The position numbers were made by a program, and so were the translations under genes. Below are positions 48,291 to 61,724 of a stretch of 64,000 nt of DNA, in pieces. How positions within the stretch are numbered: the stretch's first letter is position 1; each line of letters opens with the position of its first letter. Origin of the DNA: Zea mays (Eukaryota > Streptophyta > Magnoliopsida > Poales > Poaceae); NCBI RefSeq assembly GCF_902167145.1, contig NC_050096.1:85680683-85744682 (forward strand). Reading direction: 5' to 3'. The notes under the pieces are model-generated. The model saw nothing but the letters and a program-made list of their open reading frames with translations. It had not been told where the DNA came from and did not search any database.

Positions 48291-49672
48291 TGAAGCATCC
48301 CAATCCTTTGGGACTCAAATGTGATACAATTACTAGTCCCAGAAGGCTAGTAAACACATTCATTTCTTTAAATAGTACAGAGTATTTAATAATAGTTATT
48401 ATAATACCAAAATGCAAGCTCTAGCGAGCCTGGAAACATAGCACAGTGGAAGGAAATATAGCCCAAGCCACACACAGACTGGGTGCAGACACAACCTCGT
48501 TCTAGTCGAACATAGTAGGAAGGAAGTCCTCGGCAGTTGAAAAACATAAATAAATCTGGGTAAATACTTTATGTATTCCGCAAGCCCATCCCACCCGTAA
48601 AGAGGGAGAGACCTATATGGTACATGCATGATATGGTGGAGTTGAAGTCACTCTTTTCTTTTTAGAGAAAGGTGATACTTTGATGTTATACCCAAGAGAA
48701 AGGAGTAGCACATTTTAACACTCAACCACCACTGAGCTTCCCGCTCACGTGGCTTTGTTTTTATTTCCAAAAGCACCCACACACCTTCTCTTTTTATGAA
48801 GACGAAACACTAATTGTCATACCACACCAGACTCATCCATACCAGTGGACACGTACTATTCGAATAGGTTCCAAACTCTGCGCGGAGGGGTACACTTTAC
48901 CCACTAGTCCGGCTCTACGATCTCATTGCCATGAGACCCGACATTGAAGCTCTTTCCTTCCTTGCACGTCCTTACCTTAGCGATTATACCGGAAGGAACA
49001 AGGCCACCACCATGTCCAAACCAGACAAAACATCCCCCTTCTGTATCCTCCTAGTGCTCCCTAGTCATCATAATCCTGGGGTTCGGACCATGCAAGTTCA
49101 GATTGAGTGATTGTCCATATAGTCTTGAGTGGTTGTACTTGTCATGAGTACAGGTAGTGAAGGATGACAAAACGGTCCTTAGATGAGGGGACAATCCTTC
49201 ATGCTCACACCTAACCCGGCTGAGCCAACACCTTAGGCCCTTCCCTAAACCAGGGAGTCCCTGAGCATCCCACTCAGTTGGCGATAAGGGTGAATACCCT
49301 TCATCATACACTTTTTGAAAACATTTCTCTTTTTTTTTAAAAACCATTGCCTCAACCCACATTTTTGTACCCAAAAGATATTCTTTAATCCAGGCTATCA
49401 CTCGACTCACAATGCATAGAACCCAACCCATATCCTGGCTTATGTAGTGGTAGAAAGAGAAGGTAATTTATGCATCAAGGGTAGAATGGACTTGCCTTCG
49501 TCGAAGCTCTCTTGGCACAAAAGCTCTATTACCGGGAGGTCGGGCTCTTGCCCTTTTTCCGGAGCTACGTTTTCCGGAGGGTCGGACCCCTCTTTGCCTT
49601 GCAAAAACAGGCAATAAGTAATACATCAAACATTGGTAGCTAATAAAGTGTGTCAAGTTTCCAAGCATCATC

Positions 49673-50872
49673 TGAAAGGGAAATAGGCTTACACCTTTTC
49701 CTAAAATGATTTTGGTGGTTGAATTGCTCAACACAAATAATTGGACTAACTAGTTTGCTCTAGTCCATAAGTTTTACAGGTGCCAAAGGTTCACAACAAG
49801 CCAATAAAAAGACCAAAGATGGGTTCAAATAAAGAGAGCTAAAGACATCCCAAAAGGCACCCTGGTCTGGCGCACCGGACTGTCCAGTGCACCAGGGAAC
49901 TTGACGCTGAACTCGGTACCTTCGGGAAAATGGGAGGCCGCTCCGCTATAATTCACCGGACTGTTCGGTGAAGCACCGGACAATGTCTGGTGTCACACCG
50001 GACTATCCGGTGTGCCAGCGGAGCAACGACTACTTCACGCCAACGGTCGACTGCAACCACATTAAATGCGCTACAGTGCGCGCCAGAGTCAGAGCACGCG
50101 CAGAAGGGGCACCGGACAATCTACAGGACCTGTCCGGTGCACCACCGGACAGCCCAGAGGCCCCACCAGTCAGAGCTCCAACGGTTAGAACCCAGCGGCC
50201 GGCTGACGTGGCTGGCGCACCGGACAGTGTCCGGTGGCACACTGGACTGTCCGGTGCGCCATGCGACAGACAGTCTCCCAACGGCCACTTTTGGTGGTTG
50301 GGGCTATAAATACCCCAACCACTCCACCATTCATTGCATCCAAGTTTTCCAACTTCCTACACCTTACAAGAGCTATAGCATTCATTATAAGACACACCAA
50401 AGAGATCAAATCCTCTCCCAAGTCCATAGTTCATTCCAAATCAAATAGTGACTAGTGAGAGAGTGACTTGTGTTCATTTGAGCTCTTGCGCTTGGATAGC
50501 TTCTTTTCTCATTCTTTCTTGTGATCATACTCAATTCTAACCGAGGCAAGAGACACCAAGTGTGTGGTGGTCCTTGCGGGGACTTTGTGTCCCGTTTGAT
50601 TGAGAAGAGAAGCTCACTCGGTCTAAGTGACCGTTTGAGAGAGGGAAAGGGTTGAAAGAGACCCGGTCTTTGTGACCACCTCAACAGGGAGTAGGTTTGC
50701 GAACCTCGGTAAAACAAATCCTTGTGTCTCACTCTTTATTTTGCCTACGATTTGTTTTTTGCCCTCTCTCTCGAACTCGTTCATATTTCTAACGCTAACT
50801 CGGCTTGTAGTTGTGCTTAAGTTTATAAATTTCAGATTCGCCCTGTTCACCCCCCCCTCTAGGCGACTTTCA
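49673..50872 (+). repeat. E8 5' LTR
   Basis: 1200 bp with a TATA box (CTATAAATA) at 50304-50312. Palindromes of the CACCGGAC type lie at about 49875-50265. Compared with the 3' LTR it lacks one palindrome unit near 49890 and shows scattered, mostly transition, differences. Confidence 0.95.
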
Positions 50873-50887
50873 ATTGGTATCAGAGCC
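50873..50887 (+). other. E8 primer binding site
   Basis: ATTGGTATCAGAGCC next to the 5' LTR, the standard initiator-Met tRNA-type PBS. Confidence 0.9.
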
Positions 50888-50920
50888 TGGTGCTTCATTA
50901 GAGCCTAACCGCTCGAAGTG

Positions 50921-53553
50921 ATGTCGGGAGCATCTGCCAAGAGGGAGATCGGGACCAGCGAGAAGCCCGCCACAAGCCATGGGAAGGCTCCATCCGGGGA
51001 GTCCGCCAACAAGGTGAAGGAATCCCCTTCACATGACAAGTCGCGTCGGAGCGGTGACAAGAAGAAGAAGATGAGGAAAGTGGTCTACTACGAGACCGAC
51101 TCTTCATCGCCATCCACCTCCGGCTCTGACACGCCGTTCGTAACTTCTAAGCGCCATGAGCGCAAGAAGTTTAGTAAGACCCCCTACGCTACCCTCGCAT
51201 TTCCAAATGTACTCCATTACTTTCCGTCCTATTAGGCAAACCACCTATGTTTGATGGGGAAGATTATAATATGTGGAGTGATAAAATGAGGCATCATCTA
51301 ACCTCACTCCACACTAGCATTTGGGATGTTGTTGAGACTGGAGTACAGGTACCATCACCGGGGGATGAAGACTATGATTCGGACGAGGTCGCCCAAATCT
51401 GACACTTCAACTCCCAAGCCACCACTATACTCCTCGCCTCTCTGAGTCGAGAGGAGTATAACAAGGTGCAAGGGTTAAAGAGCGCCAAGGAGATTTGGGA
51501 CGTGCTCAAGACCGCACACGAAGGAGATGAGGTCACCAAAATCACCAAGCGGGAGACGATCGAGGGGGAGCTCGGTCGGTTCCGACTCAACCAAGGCGAG
51601 GACCCACAAGCCATGTACAACCGCTTGAAGACCTTGGTGAACCAAGTGCGCAACCTCGGGAGCACCAAATGGGATGACCATGAGATGGTCAAGGTTATTC
51701 TAAGATCCTTCGTTTTCCTTAACCCTATGCAAGTTCAATTAATTCGAGGTGATCCTAGATACACGCTAATGTCTCCTGAGGAGGTCATAGGTAAATTTGT
51801 GAGCTTTGAGCTAATGATCAAAGGCTCCAAAAAGATCATCGAGCAAGGCGACTCCTCCATGCCCGAAGCACAACCCGTTGCATTCAAAGCAACGGAGGAG
51901 AAGAAAGAAGATTCTACTCCAAGTAGAATCCCCATCGATGCCTCCAAGCTCGACAATGAGGAGATGGCGCTCATCATCAAGAGCTTCCGTCAAATCCTCA
52001 AACAAAGGAAGGGGAAAGATTACAAACCCTGTTCCAAGAAGGTGTGCTACAAGTGTGGTAAGCCCGGTCATTTCATTGCTAAATGTCCATTATCTAGTGA
52101 TAGTGACAGGGGCGACGACAAGAAGGGAAAGAGGAGAGAAAAGAAGAGGCACTACAAGAAGAAGGGCGGCGATGCCCATGTGTGCCGCCAGTGGAACTCC
52201 GACGAGAGCTCCACCGACTCCTCCTCCGACGAGGACGCCGCCAACATCGCCGTCCCCAAGGGACTCCTCTTCCCCAACGTCGGCCACAAGTGCCTCATGG
52301 CAAAGGACGACAAAAGGAAGAAGGTAAAATCAAGAGCCTCCACTAAATATGCTTCCTCTAGTGATGAAGATAATTCTAGTGAGAATGAGGAGGATAATTT
52401 GCGCACCCTTTTTGCCAACCTAAACATGCAACAAAAAGAAAAATTAAATGAATTAATTAGTGCTATTCATGAGAAGGATGAACTCTTGGATTCTCAAGAG
52501 GACTTCCTAATTAAAGAAAACAAGAAGCATGTTAAGGTTAAGAATGCTTACGCTCTAGAAGTAGAAAAATGTGAAAAACTATCTAGTGAGCTAAGCACTT
52601 GCCATGATATTATTGCCAACCTTAGAAATGAGAATGCTAAAATGATTGCTAAGGTTGATTCAAATGTTTGTGATGTTTCAATTCCCAATCTTAGAGACGA
52701 TAATGATAATTTACTTGCTAAGATTGAAGAATTGAATGTCTCTTTTGCTAGCCTTAAGATTGAAAATGAAAAATTAATTGCTAAGGCTAAAAACTTAGAT
52801 GTTTGCAATGTTACCATTTCTAATCTTAGAAATGAAAATGACATATTACATGCTAAGATTGTTGAATTAAAAACTTGCAAACCCTCTACATCTACCGTTG
52901 AGCATGTTTCTATTTGTACTAGATGTAGAGACATTAATGTTGATGCTATTCATGATCACCTAGCTTTAATCAAGAAACAAAATGATCACATAGCTCAACT
53001 TAATGCCAAAATTAATGAGCATGACTTAGAAAATGAAAATTTTAAATTTGCTAGAAGCATGCTCTATAGTGGGAGACGCCCTGGCATCAAGGATGGCATT
53101 GGCTTCCAAAAGGGAGACAATGTCAAACTTAATGCCCCTCCTAAAAGATTGTCTAACTTTGTTAAGGGCAAGGCTCCCATGCCTCAGGATAATGAGGGTT
53201 ACATTTTGTACCCTGCCGGTTATCCCGAGCACAAAATTAGGAGAATTCACTCTAGGAAGTCTCACTCTGGCCCTAATCATGCCTTTCTGTATAAGGGTGA
53301 GACATCTAGCTCTAGGCAATCAACCCGTGCCAAATTGCCTAAGAAGAAAACTCCTATTGCATCAAATGAGCATAACATTTCATTCAAGACTTTTGATGCA
53401 TATTATGTTTTGACTAACAAATCCGGCAAGGTAGTTGCCAAGTATGTTGGGGGCAAACACAAGGGGTCAAAGACTTGTGTTTGGGTACCCAAAGTTCTTG
53501 TATCTAATGTCAAAGGACTCAAAACCGTTTGGGTACCTAAAATCAAGAACTAA
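50921..53553 (+). pseudogene. E8 gag (Sirevirus type), frameshift and stop near the start
   Basis: Starts M-S-G-A-S-A-K-R at 50921, like the E3 gag. The frame is lost near 51180-51235. A TGA at about 51400-51402 stands where E3 has a tryptophan codon. From 51466 it is open for 695 codons to 53553: the gag core, a CCHC knuckle (C-Y-K-C-G-K-P-G-H-F-I-A-K-C), an acidic D-E-S-S-T-D-S-S-S-D-E-D segment, then a long coiled coil. The coiled coil has repeated N-L-R-N/D-E-N units and ends in W-V-P-K motifs. It is the largest gag piece here and shows the full Sirevirus layout. Confidence 0.9.
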
Positions 53554-53564
53554 ATTTTTTTTGT

Positions 53565-56500
53565 AGGTTTATGCATCCGGGGGCTCAAGTTGGATCATCG
53601 ACAGCGGGTGCACAAACCATATGACAGGGGAGAAGAAGATGTTCTCCTCCTACGAGAAAAATCAAGATCCCCAACGAGCTATCACATTCGGGGATGGGAA
53701 TCAAGGTTTGGTCAAAGGATTGGGTAAAATAGCTATATCACCTGACCATTCCATTTCCAATGTTTTTCTTGTAGACTCTTTAGATTACAACTTGCTTTCA
53801 GTTTCGCAATTATGTAAAATGGGTTACAACTGTCTTTTTACAGATATAGGTGTTACTGTCTTTAGAAGAAGTGATGATTCAGTAGCATCTAAGGGAGTGT
53901 TAGAGGGTCAGCTATACTTAGTAGATTTTAATAAAGCTGAACTCGACACATGCTTAATTGCTAAGACTAACATGGGCTGGCTCTAGCATCGCCGACTAGC
54001 ACATGTTGGGATGAAGAATCTTCACAAGCTTCTAAAGGGAGAGCACATTTTGGGACTAACAAATATTCATTTTGAGAAAGACAGGATTTGTAGCGCATGC
54101 CAAGCAGGGAAGCAAGTTGGGGTTCATCATCCACACAAGAACATCATGACGACTGACAGGCCACTCGAGCTCCTACACATGGATCTATTCGGCCCGATAG
54201 CTTACATAAGCATCGGCGGGAGTAAGTACTGTCTAGTTATTGTGGATGACTATTCTCGCTTCACTTGGGTGTTCTTTTTGCAGGAAAAATCTCATACCCA
54301 AGAGACCTTAAAGGGATTCTTGAGACGGGCTCAAAATGAGTTCGGCTTAAGGATCAAGAAGATAAGAAGCGATAACAGGACAGAGTTCAAGAACTCACAA
54401 ATCGAAGGCTTCCTTGAGGAGGAGGGAATCAAGCATGAGTTCTCTTCTCCCTACACGCCACAACAAAATGGTGTAGTGGAGAGGAAGAATAGAACTCTAT
54501 TGGACATGGCAAGGACCATGCTTGATGAATACAAGACTTCAGATCGGTTTTGGGCGGAGGCGGTCAACACCGCGTGCTACGCCATCAACCGGTTATATCT
54601 ACACCGAATCCTCAAGAAGACATCGTATGAACTCCTAACCGGTAAAAAGCCCAATGTTTCATATTTTAGAGTCTTTGGTAGCAAATGATTTATTCTTGTT
54701 AAAAGAGGTAGAAAATCTAAATTTGCTCCTAAGGCTGTAGAAGGCTTTTTTACTAGGGTATGATTCAAACACAAGGGCATATAGAGTCTTTAACAAGTCC
54801 ACTGGACTAGTTGAAGTTTCTTGTGACATTGTGTTTGATGAGGCTAACGGCTCCCAAGTGGAGCAAGTTGATCTTGATGAATTAGATGATGAAGAGGCTC
54901 CGTGCGTCGCGCTAAGGAACATGTCCATTGGGGATGTATGTCCTAAGGAATCTGAAGAGCCTCCACAAGCACAAGATCAACCATCTTCTTCTATGAAAGC
55001 ATCTCCACCAACTCAAGATGAGGATGAGGCTCAAGATGATGAAGGAGAAGATCAAGAAGATGAGCCACCTCAAGAGGAGAGCAATGATCAAGGGGGAGAT
55101 GCCCATGATCAAGATGAGGAAGATGAACAAGCTCCAAGACCGCCACACCCAAGAGTCCACCAAGCAATCCAACGAGATCACCCCGTGAACACCATCCTCG
55201 GCGATATTCAAAAGGGGGTAACTACTCGATCTCATGTTACTCATTTTTGTGAACATTACTCTTTTGTTTCCTCTATTGAACCACACAGGGTAGAGGAAGC
55301 ACTTCAAGATTCGGATTGGGTGGTGGCGATGCAAGAGGAGCTCAACAACTTCACTAGGAATGAGGTATGGCATTTAGTTCCACGTCCTAACCAAAATGTT
55401 GTAGGAACCAAGTGGGTCTTCCGCGACAAGCAAGATGAGCATGGTGTGGTGACAAGGAACAAAGCCCGACTTGTGGCCAAAGGATATTCACAAGTCGAAG
55501 GTTTGGATTTCGGTGAAACCTACGCACTCGTAGCTAGGCTTGAGTCAATTCGCATTTTACTTGCCTATGCTACTTACCATGGCTTTAAGCTTTACCAAAT
55601 GGACGTGAAAAGTTACTTCCTCAACGGACCAATCAAGGAAGAGGTCTATGTTGAGCAACTTCCCGGCTTTGAAGATAGTGAGTATCCTAACCATGTGTAT
55701 AAACTCTCTAAGGCGCTTTATGGGCTCAAGCAAGCCCCTAGAGCATGGTATGAATGCCTAAGAGATTTTCTTATCACTAATGGCTTCAAAGTCGGAAAGG
55801 TCGATCCTACTTTATTTACTAAAACACATGAACATGATTTGTTTGTATGCCAAATTTATGTTGATGATATTATATTTGGGTCTACTATCGAATATACATG
55901 TGAAGAATTTAGTAGGATCATGACACAAAAATTCGAGATGACTATGATGGGGGAGTTGAAGTACTTCTTAGGATTTCAAGTGAAGCAACTCCAAGAGGGC
56001 ACCTTCATTAGCCAAACGAAGTATATTCAAGACATTCTAAACAAGTTTGGGATGAAGGATGCCAAGCCCATCAAGACACCCATGGGAACCAATGGGCATC
56101 TCGACCTCGACACGGGAGGTAAATCCGTAGATCAAAAGGTATACCGGTCGATGATAGGTTCTTTACTCTATTTATGTGCATCTCGACCGGACATTATGCT
56201 TTCCGTATGCATGTGTGCAAGATTCCAAGCCGATCCTAAGGAAGCTCACCTTAGGGCCGTAAAACGAATCTTGAGATATTTAGTTTATACTCCTAAGTTT
56301 GGCCTTTGGTACCCTAAGGGATCCACATTTGATTTAATTGGTTATTCGGATGCCGATTGGGCAGGGTGTAAAATTAATAGAAAGAGAACATCGGGGACTT
56401 GCCAGTTCTTGGGAAGGTCTCTGGTGTCTTGGGCTTCAAAGAAGCAAAATTACGTCGCTCTTTCTACCGCCGAAGCCGAGTATATTGCCGCAGGCCATTG

Positions 56501-56810
56501 TTGCGCGCAATTACTTTGGATGAGGCAAACCCTCAGGGACTATGGTTACAAATTAACCAAAGTTCCTCTTCTATGTGATAATGAGAGTGCAATCCGCATG
56601 GAGGATAATCCCGTTGAACATAGCCGCACTAAACACATAGCCATTCGGTATCATTTCTTAAGGGATCACCAACAAAAGGGGGATATCGAGATTGCATATA
56701 TTAACACCAAAGAACAATTAGCTGATATCTTTACCAAGCCATTAGATGAACAAACATTTACCAAACTTAGGCATGAGCTAAATATTCTTGATTCTAGGAA
56801 TTTCTTTTGA
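53565..56810 (+). pseudogene. E8 pol: protease to RNase H, several breaks
   Basis: The order is as in E6. The protease D-S-G motif lies near 53602. The frame is open 53621-53986 and ends in a TAG where other copies have the W of W-H-R-R-L-A-H. Integrase is open 54011-54688, with H-M-D-L-F-G-P and V-V-E-R-K-N-R; the middle motif reads R-S-D-N-R-T-E-F. It stops at a TGA (54686-54688). An extra T in a run near 54748 shifts the frame. RT and RNase H are open 54831-56810, with Y-V-D-D and S-T-A-E-A-E-Y, ending shortly after [12 protein letters not shown] residues look intact, but A-L-V-A-R-L replaces the usual A-P-V-A-R-L. Confidence 0.9.
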
Positions 56811-57558
56811 TGTTTTGCACACATAGCTCATTAATATACCTTTGATCATATCTCTTTTATATGCTATGACTAATGTGTTTTCAAGTATATTTCAAACCAA
56901 GTCATAGATTGAAAGGGAAACGAGGTCTTCGGCGAAGACAAAGGCTTCCACTCCACTCCATCAAATTATTCATCCTTCGCCGTCGCTCCGCGCTGCTCTC
57001 CAACTTTGGTATAATATTCACTCATATTTTGTTCGCCAAAGGGGGAGAAAGTAGTTCCAAGGGCTTATATTTCACTCAAGTATCCGTTTTTGGCGATTCA
57101 TGCCAAAGGGGGAGAAAGTATTAGCCCAAAGCAAAAGGACCGCACCACCACCAATTTTCAAAAGTTGAGTTAAGAAAAGATTTTGAAATGATGATGAATT
57201 TTTCAATTGGTTATTAAGGGGGAGTTTTGTTTAGTCAAAGGAAAAGCATTTGAAACAGGGGGAGAAAATTTCAAATCTTGAAAATGCTTCTCAAAATCTT
57301 ATTCATTTACCTTTGACTATTTGCAAAAGGACTTTAAAAAGAATTTACAAAAGATTTTGCAAAAACAAAACATGTGGTGCAAGCGTGGTCCAAAATGTTG
57401 ATAATAAAAAAAAGAAATCAATCCATGCGCATCTTATGAGAATATATTGGTTTCATTCCAAGCAACCATTGCACTTACAATTATGCAAACTAGTTCAATT
57501 ATGCATTTCTATATTTGCTTTGGTTTGTGTTGGCGTCAATCACCAAAAAGGGGGAGAT
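56811..57558 (+). other. E8 3' untranslated region with repeated polypurine tracts
   Basis: Non-coding. Purine tracts with a GGGGGAG core lie near 57041-57051, 57107-57117, 57219-57228, 57258-57267 and 57548-57557, the last touching the 3' LTR. Multiple PPTs are characteristic of Sireviruses. Confidence 0.85.
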
Positions 57559-58784
57559 TGAAAGGGAAATAGGCTTACACCTTTTCCTAAATTGATTTTG
57601 GTGGTTGAATTGCTCAACACAAATAATTGGACTAACTAGTTTGCTCTAGTCCATAAGTTTTACATGTGCCAAAGGTTCACAACAAGCCAATAAAAAGACC
57701 AAAGATGGGTTCAAATAAAGAGAGCTAAAGACATCCCAAAAGGCACCCTAGTCTGGCGCACCGGACTATCCGGTGTGCCACCGGACAGTGTCCGGTGTGC
57801 CAGGGAACTTGACGCTGAACTCGCTACCTTCGGGAAAATGGGAGGCCGCTCCGCTATAATTCACCGGACTGTCCGGTGAAGCACCGGACAGAGTCCGGTG
57901 TCACACCGGACTGTCCGGTGCGCCAGCGGAGCAACGGCTACTTCGCGCCAACGGTCGACTGCAACCACATTAAATGCGCTACAGTGCGCGCCAGAGTCAG
58001 AGCACGTGCAGAAGGGGCACCGGACAGTCTACAGGACCTGTCCGGTGCACCACCGGACAGCCCAGAGGCCCCACCAGTCAGAGCTCCAACGGTCAGAACC
58101 CAGCGGCCGGCTGACGTGGCTGGCGCACCGGACAGTGTCCGGTAGCGCACCGGACTGTCCGGTGCGCCATGCGACAGACAGTCTCCCAACGTCCACTTTT
58201 GGTGGTTGGGGCTATAAATACCCCAACCACTCCACCATTCATTGCATCCAAGTTTTCCAACTTCCTACACCTTACAAGAGCTATAGCATTCAATATAAGA
58301 CACACCAAAAAGATCAAATCCTCTCCCAAGTCCATAGTTCATTCCAAATCAAATAGTGACTAGTGAGAGAGTGACTTGTGTTCATTTGAGCTCTTGCGCT
58401 TTGATTGCTTCTTTTTCTCATTCTTTCTTGTGATCATACTCAATTGTAACCGAGGCAAGAGACAGCAAGTGTGTGGTGGTCCTTGCGGGGACTTTGTGTC
58501 CCGTTTGATTGAGAAGAGAAGCTCACTCGGTCTAAGTGACCGTTTGAGAGAGGGAAAGGGTTGAAAGAGACCCGGTCTTTGTGACCACCTCAACGGGGAG
58601 TAGGTTTGCAAGAACCAAACCTCGGTAAAACAAATCCTTGTGTCTCACTCTTTATTTTGCCTACGATATTTTTTCGCCCTCTCTCTCGGACTCATTCATA
58701 TTTCTAACGTTAACCCGACTTGTAGTTGTGCTTAAGTTTATAAATTTCAGATTCGCCCTATTCACCCCCCCTAGGCGACGTTCA
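57559..58784 (+). repeat. E8 3' LTR
   Basis: 1226 bp, TATA box (CTATAAATA) at 58212-58220. Palindromes lie at about 57758-58168. Open frames across this part (for example 57898-58356) come from the repeat composition, not from a gene. Confidence 0.95.
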
Positions 58785-60186
58785 TCATCATTTGTGACTC
58801 AGAGAGTGTTCGAACTATTTTTGGTGCATAAAATATCAACATGTATATATATATATATATGAAAATGGGAAAAGGAAAAGAGAAAAGAAAACGAAAAGGA
58901 ATTCTCATAAACGGGTCGGGGGATTTTGGCCCAGCCGAGCGTGAGCGCGCACGTGCCGCACGGGCAGGCGGCTCAGCTAGGCCCTCCAACGGGGCATGGC
59001 GCGGCGGACGACGCCGTGAGCGCGGGCCCACGTGCCAGTGAGGGGAGGAGGGGAACGACGCTAGGGGAGAAACGGTGGTTCACCGAGGAGAAAGGACCGG
59101 CCGCCGGTGGGTTTGACGGCGGTTCCCCGCCGGTGGCCCGGTTCTCGGCAATTGGGTAGGTGGGCTAGCACGAGCCGGGACGAGCGACCACAGTGGTGGG
59201 GTTAATTTGGCCAGTGGAGGCTTGGTCGGCCTATCCACGGTGAGGTAGCGGGCTCCCGCGGCGGTGAGGTCGCCGGCGAGGCCACGGGGCACGATAGGGG
59301 AAGAAGAATGGTGCGCCGTGTTCGTGGTGAGATGGTGAAGTTTGTGAACCACTTTAAAAGACTCTAAGCTACTGGAGCAGGGAGGGGGAGCTCACCGGAG
59401 CGGAGGGAGGCGGCGGCGCTGGCTTGATTGAGCTTAAGGGGATGGGTGGGGAGTGGCTGAGGCCGGTGCGAGGAGAGGTGGAGCTCGGGGTGGCCCTTTT
59501 ATAGGCGCTCGGTGAGGGAAACGACCAAGGCCAGCTGGCGCCGGTGAGGTGCATAGCGACGGCACTAATGGCGCACAGCGCTGGGGACGAGATGGCTTGG
59601 GGCGGGGTGCCGTGTGAGGGTGCGAGCATAGTGAACTAGGGGCAGAGCAGTGCCTAACTTCACTGGCGCAGGAGTAATGGCGGAGAGAGAGGGGGAAATG
59701 GTGGCCGGCGGGGATCACGCCGATGCCGAGCACGGGCGAGGAAGAAGGGGCTGACGGGCGGGGGCCACAAGCCAGAGAAGGAGCGGGCGCGAGAGAGCGA
59801 GACGAGGAGCGGCTGACGAGTGGGGCTGAGCAGGCAGCGAGGGAGGGGGAGCGCAGCGCGGGCACGCAAGAAGATGGGCTGAGTGGGCCGAGAGCGGAGG
59901 GACACGGGCGCGCGAGAGAGAGACGAGGGAAGCATGGGCCAAAATGGGCCCAGCCGAGAGGGGGAGGAGTTTTCCTTTTTCTTTTTTCTCTCTCTTTCCT
60001 TTTCCTTAATCCCTTTTCTCCTAGATGCCAAAATGAAATACTATATGTGAAGTGCTATTAGGAATCATGCTGTATGATATGACAAATGAAATGCTTATGA
60101 GATTATGTCTTAAGAGAAAGAGTAAAGGGCGGTTAGGAGTTTAGGGTTTCTAACCTTGGAACCAAAAACTGGGATGTTACATAGTC

Positions 60187-61724
60187 TTAAGTTGAGCATT
60201 AAGGTTTGCAACATCATTATTCAACTTAAGGTTTGCAAACATCAATATCAAAATCTTTACACCTATTACAAATAGAAAGATGCTCCACATATGAACTAGT
60301 ACTATTTACTTTTTCTAGCTTAGCATTTAAATCAGCATTTAAACTCTTAAGGCTAGACATAGATTCATTACAAGAAGATAATTCAGAAGAAAGAATTTCA
60401 TTTCTATTAACCTATAAAGCAAGAGATTTTTCAGCATTAACAAGTTTATCATGTTCTTCACAAAAAAAAATCTTCTTGTTTTTCTAACAGCCTATCTTTT
60501 TCATTAAGGGCATCAATTAATTCATTGATTTTATCTACTTTAGATGTATCTAAACCCTTAAAGAGATCACTATAGTCTATATCGTCATCTGATTTCTCAT
60601 CACTAGAAGAGGTGTACTTGGGAGTATCTTGAGTGCGTACCTTCTTCTCCTTAGCCATGAGGCATGTGTGATGCTCGTTGGGGAAGAGGGAGGACTTGTC
60701 GAATACAGAGGTAGCCAGTCCTTCATCATCGGAGTCGGATGAAGAACAGTCGAAGTCCCATTCTTTGCCAATGTGCGCCTCGCCCTTCACCTTCCTGTAA
60801 TATTTCTTCCTCTCCTTCTCCCCTTTCTTTTCTTGTGCTTGGTCATTATCATTATCAGAACATTATGCTATAAAATGACCAGACTTACCGCATTTGAAGC
60901 AGGAGCGCTTTCCCCTTGACTTATTCTTGTTGGGATACTCCTTGCGTCCCTTCAAAGCGGTCTTGAAGCGCTTGATTACAAGCGTCATTTCATCCTCGTT
61001 GAGCCCGGCAACCTCTACTTGTGCCACCCTGTTAGGTAGCACCTCCTTGCTTCTTGTTGCCTTGAGGGCAATGGGCTGTGGCTCGTAGAGTGGGAGTGGT
61101 CCATTGGCGATGTCATCAACATACCTAGCCTCCTTTACCATCATGCGCCCGCTTACGAATTTTCCGAGAATTTTCTCGGGTGTCATCTTGGTGTACCTAT
61201 GATGAGGATCAATAACGATAAATGACCTTAGCACGAGTCGAACGACGTCATGGTTCGTCCATCTTGTACTCCCATAACTCCAGATCTTGTTCACCAAGGT
61301 CTTGAGCCTATTGTATGTTTTGGTTGGCTCCTCTCCCCTTTTCATGGTGAATCTCCCAAGCTCAACTTTCACCAGTTCTATCTTTGTAATCATGGTGGCG
61401 TCATTTCCCTCATGAGAGATCTTGAGGGTGTCCCATATTTGCTTGGCATTGTCCAAGCCACTGACTTTATTATACTCATTCCTACATAGAGATGCTAACA
61501 ACATAGTAGTAGCCTGGGCATTCTTATGAATTTGCTCATTAATAAATATGGGATTATCGCTACTATCAAAATGCATTACATTTTTCACTATTTCCCAAAT
61601 GCTAGGATGGAGAGAGAATAAATGACTACGCATTTTATGACTCCAAAAAGAGTAGTCGTCTGCATCAAAGTGGGGGGGTTTACCGAGTGGAATAGACAGT
61701 AAATGTGCATTTGAATTGTATGGC
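60187..61724 (-). pseudogene. E5 gag, N-terminal and middle part
   Basis: Continues the E5 gag to the right of E7. The pieces 60790-60458 (acidic Ser/Asp segment and start of the coiled coil) and 61719-60863 (gag core with F-W-S-H-K-M-R-S-H-L and the start of the C-F-K-C-G-K-S-G-H-F-I-A knuckle) match the E6 gag. The knuckle is cut by a stop near 60865 before its last Cys. It is broken off near 61724 by E9, so the gag start lies beyond the window. Confidence 0.85.

Larger units (their letters stand above)
49668..58789 (+). mobile_element. E8: complete Sirevirus, plus strand (with TSD TCATC)
   Basis: The element proper is 49673-58784 (9112 bp), with TCATC at 49668-49672 and 58785-58789. Order: 5' LTR 49673-50872, PBS 50873 on, gag 50921-53553, pol about 53565-56810, 3' UTR with at least five polypurine tracts, 3' LTR 57559-58784. 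It is family A, like E1 and E3. Several stops and frameshifts interrupt gag and pol. Confidence 0.95.
48286..60186. mobile_element. E7: Gypsy-like solo LTR, split by E8 (with TSD TAGTC)
   Basis: The termini are TGAAGCATCCCA at 48291 and TGGGATGTTACA ending at 60181. The second read backwards is TGTAACATCCCA, so the ends are near-perfect inverted repeats. TAGTC flanks both (48286-48290, 60182-60186), and the E5 gag reads through when E7 is removed. Without E8 it is about 2.77 kb. It has no gag, pol or second LTR, hence a solo LTR. The right part (58900-59960) is GC-rich and gives long but unconvincing open frames on both strands. A TA run lies at about 58844-58860. Confidence 0.8.

Noticed and set aside
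57898..58356. Long plus-strand open frame (also 49990-50448)
   Set aside because: It lies wholly in the U3/R part of the E8 LTRs, is made of CACCGGAC-type repeats, and similar frames occur on both strands.
59434..60031. Minus-strand frames in the GC-rich part of E7
   Set aside because: They are low-complexity Pro/Ser/Arg frames inside a solo LTR, with an equally long frame on the plus strand (59723-60061).
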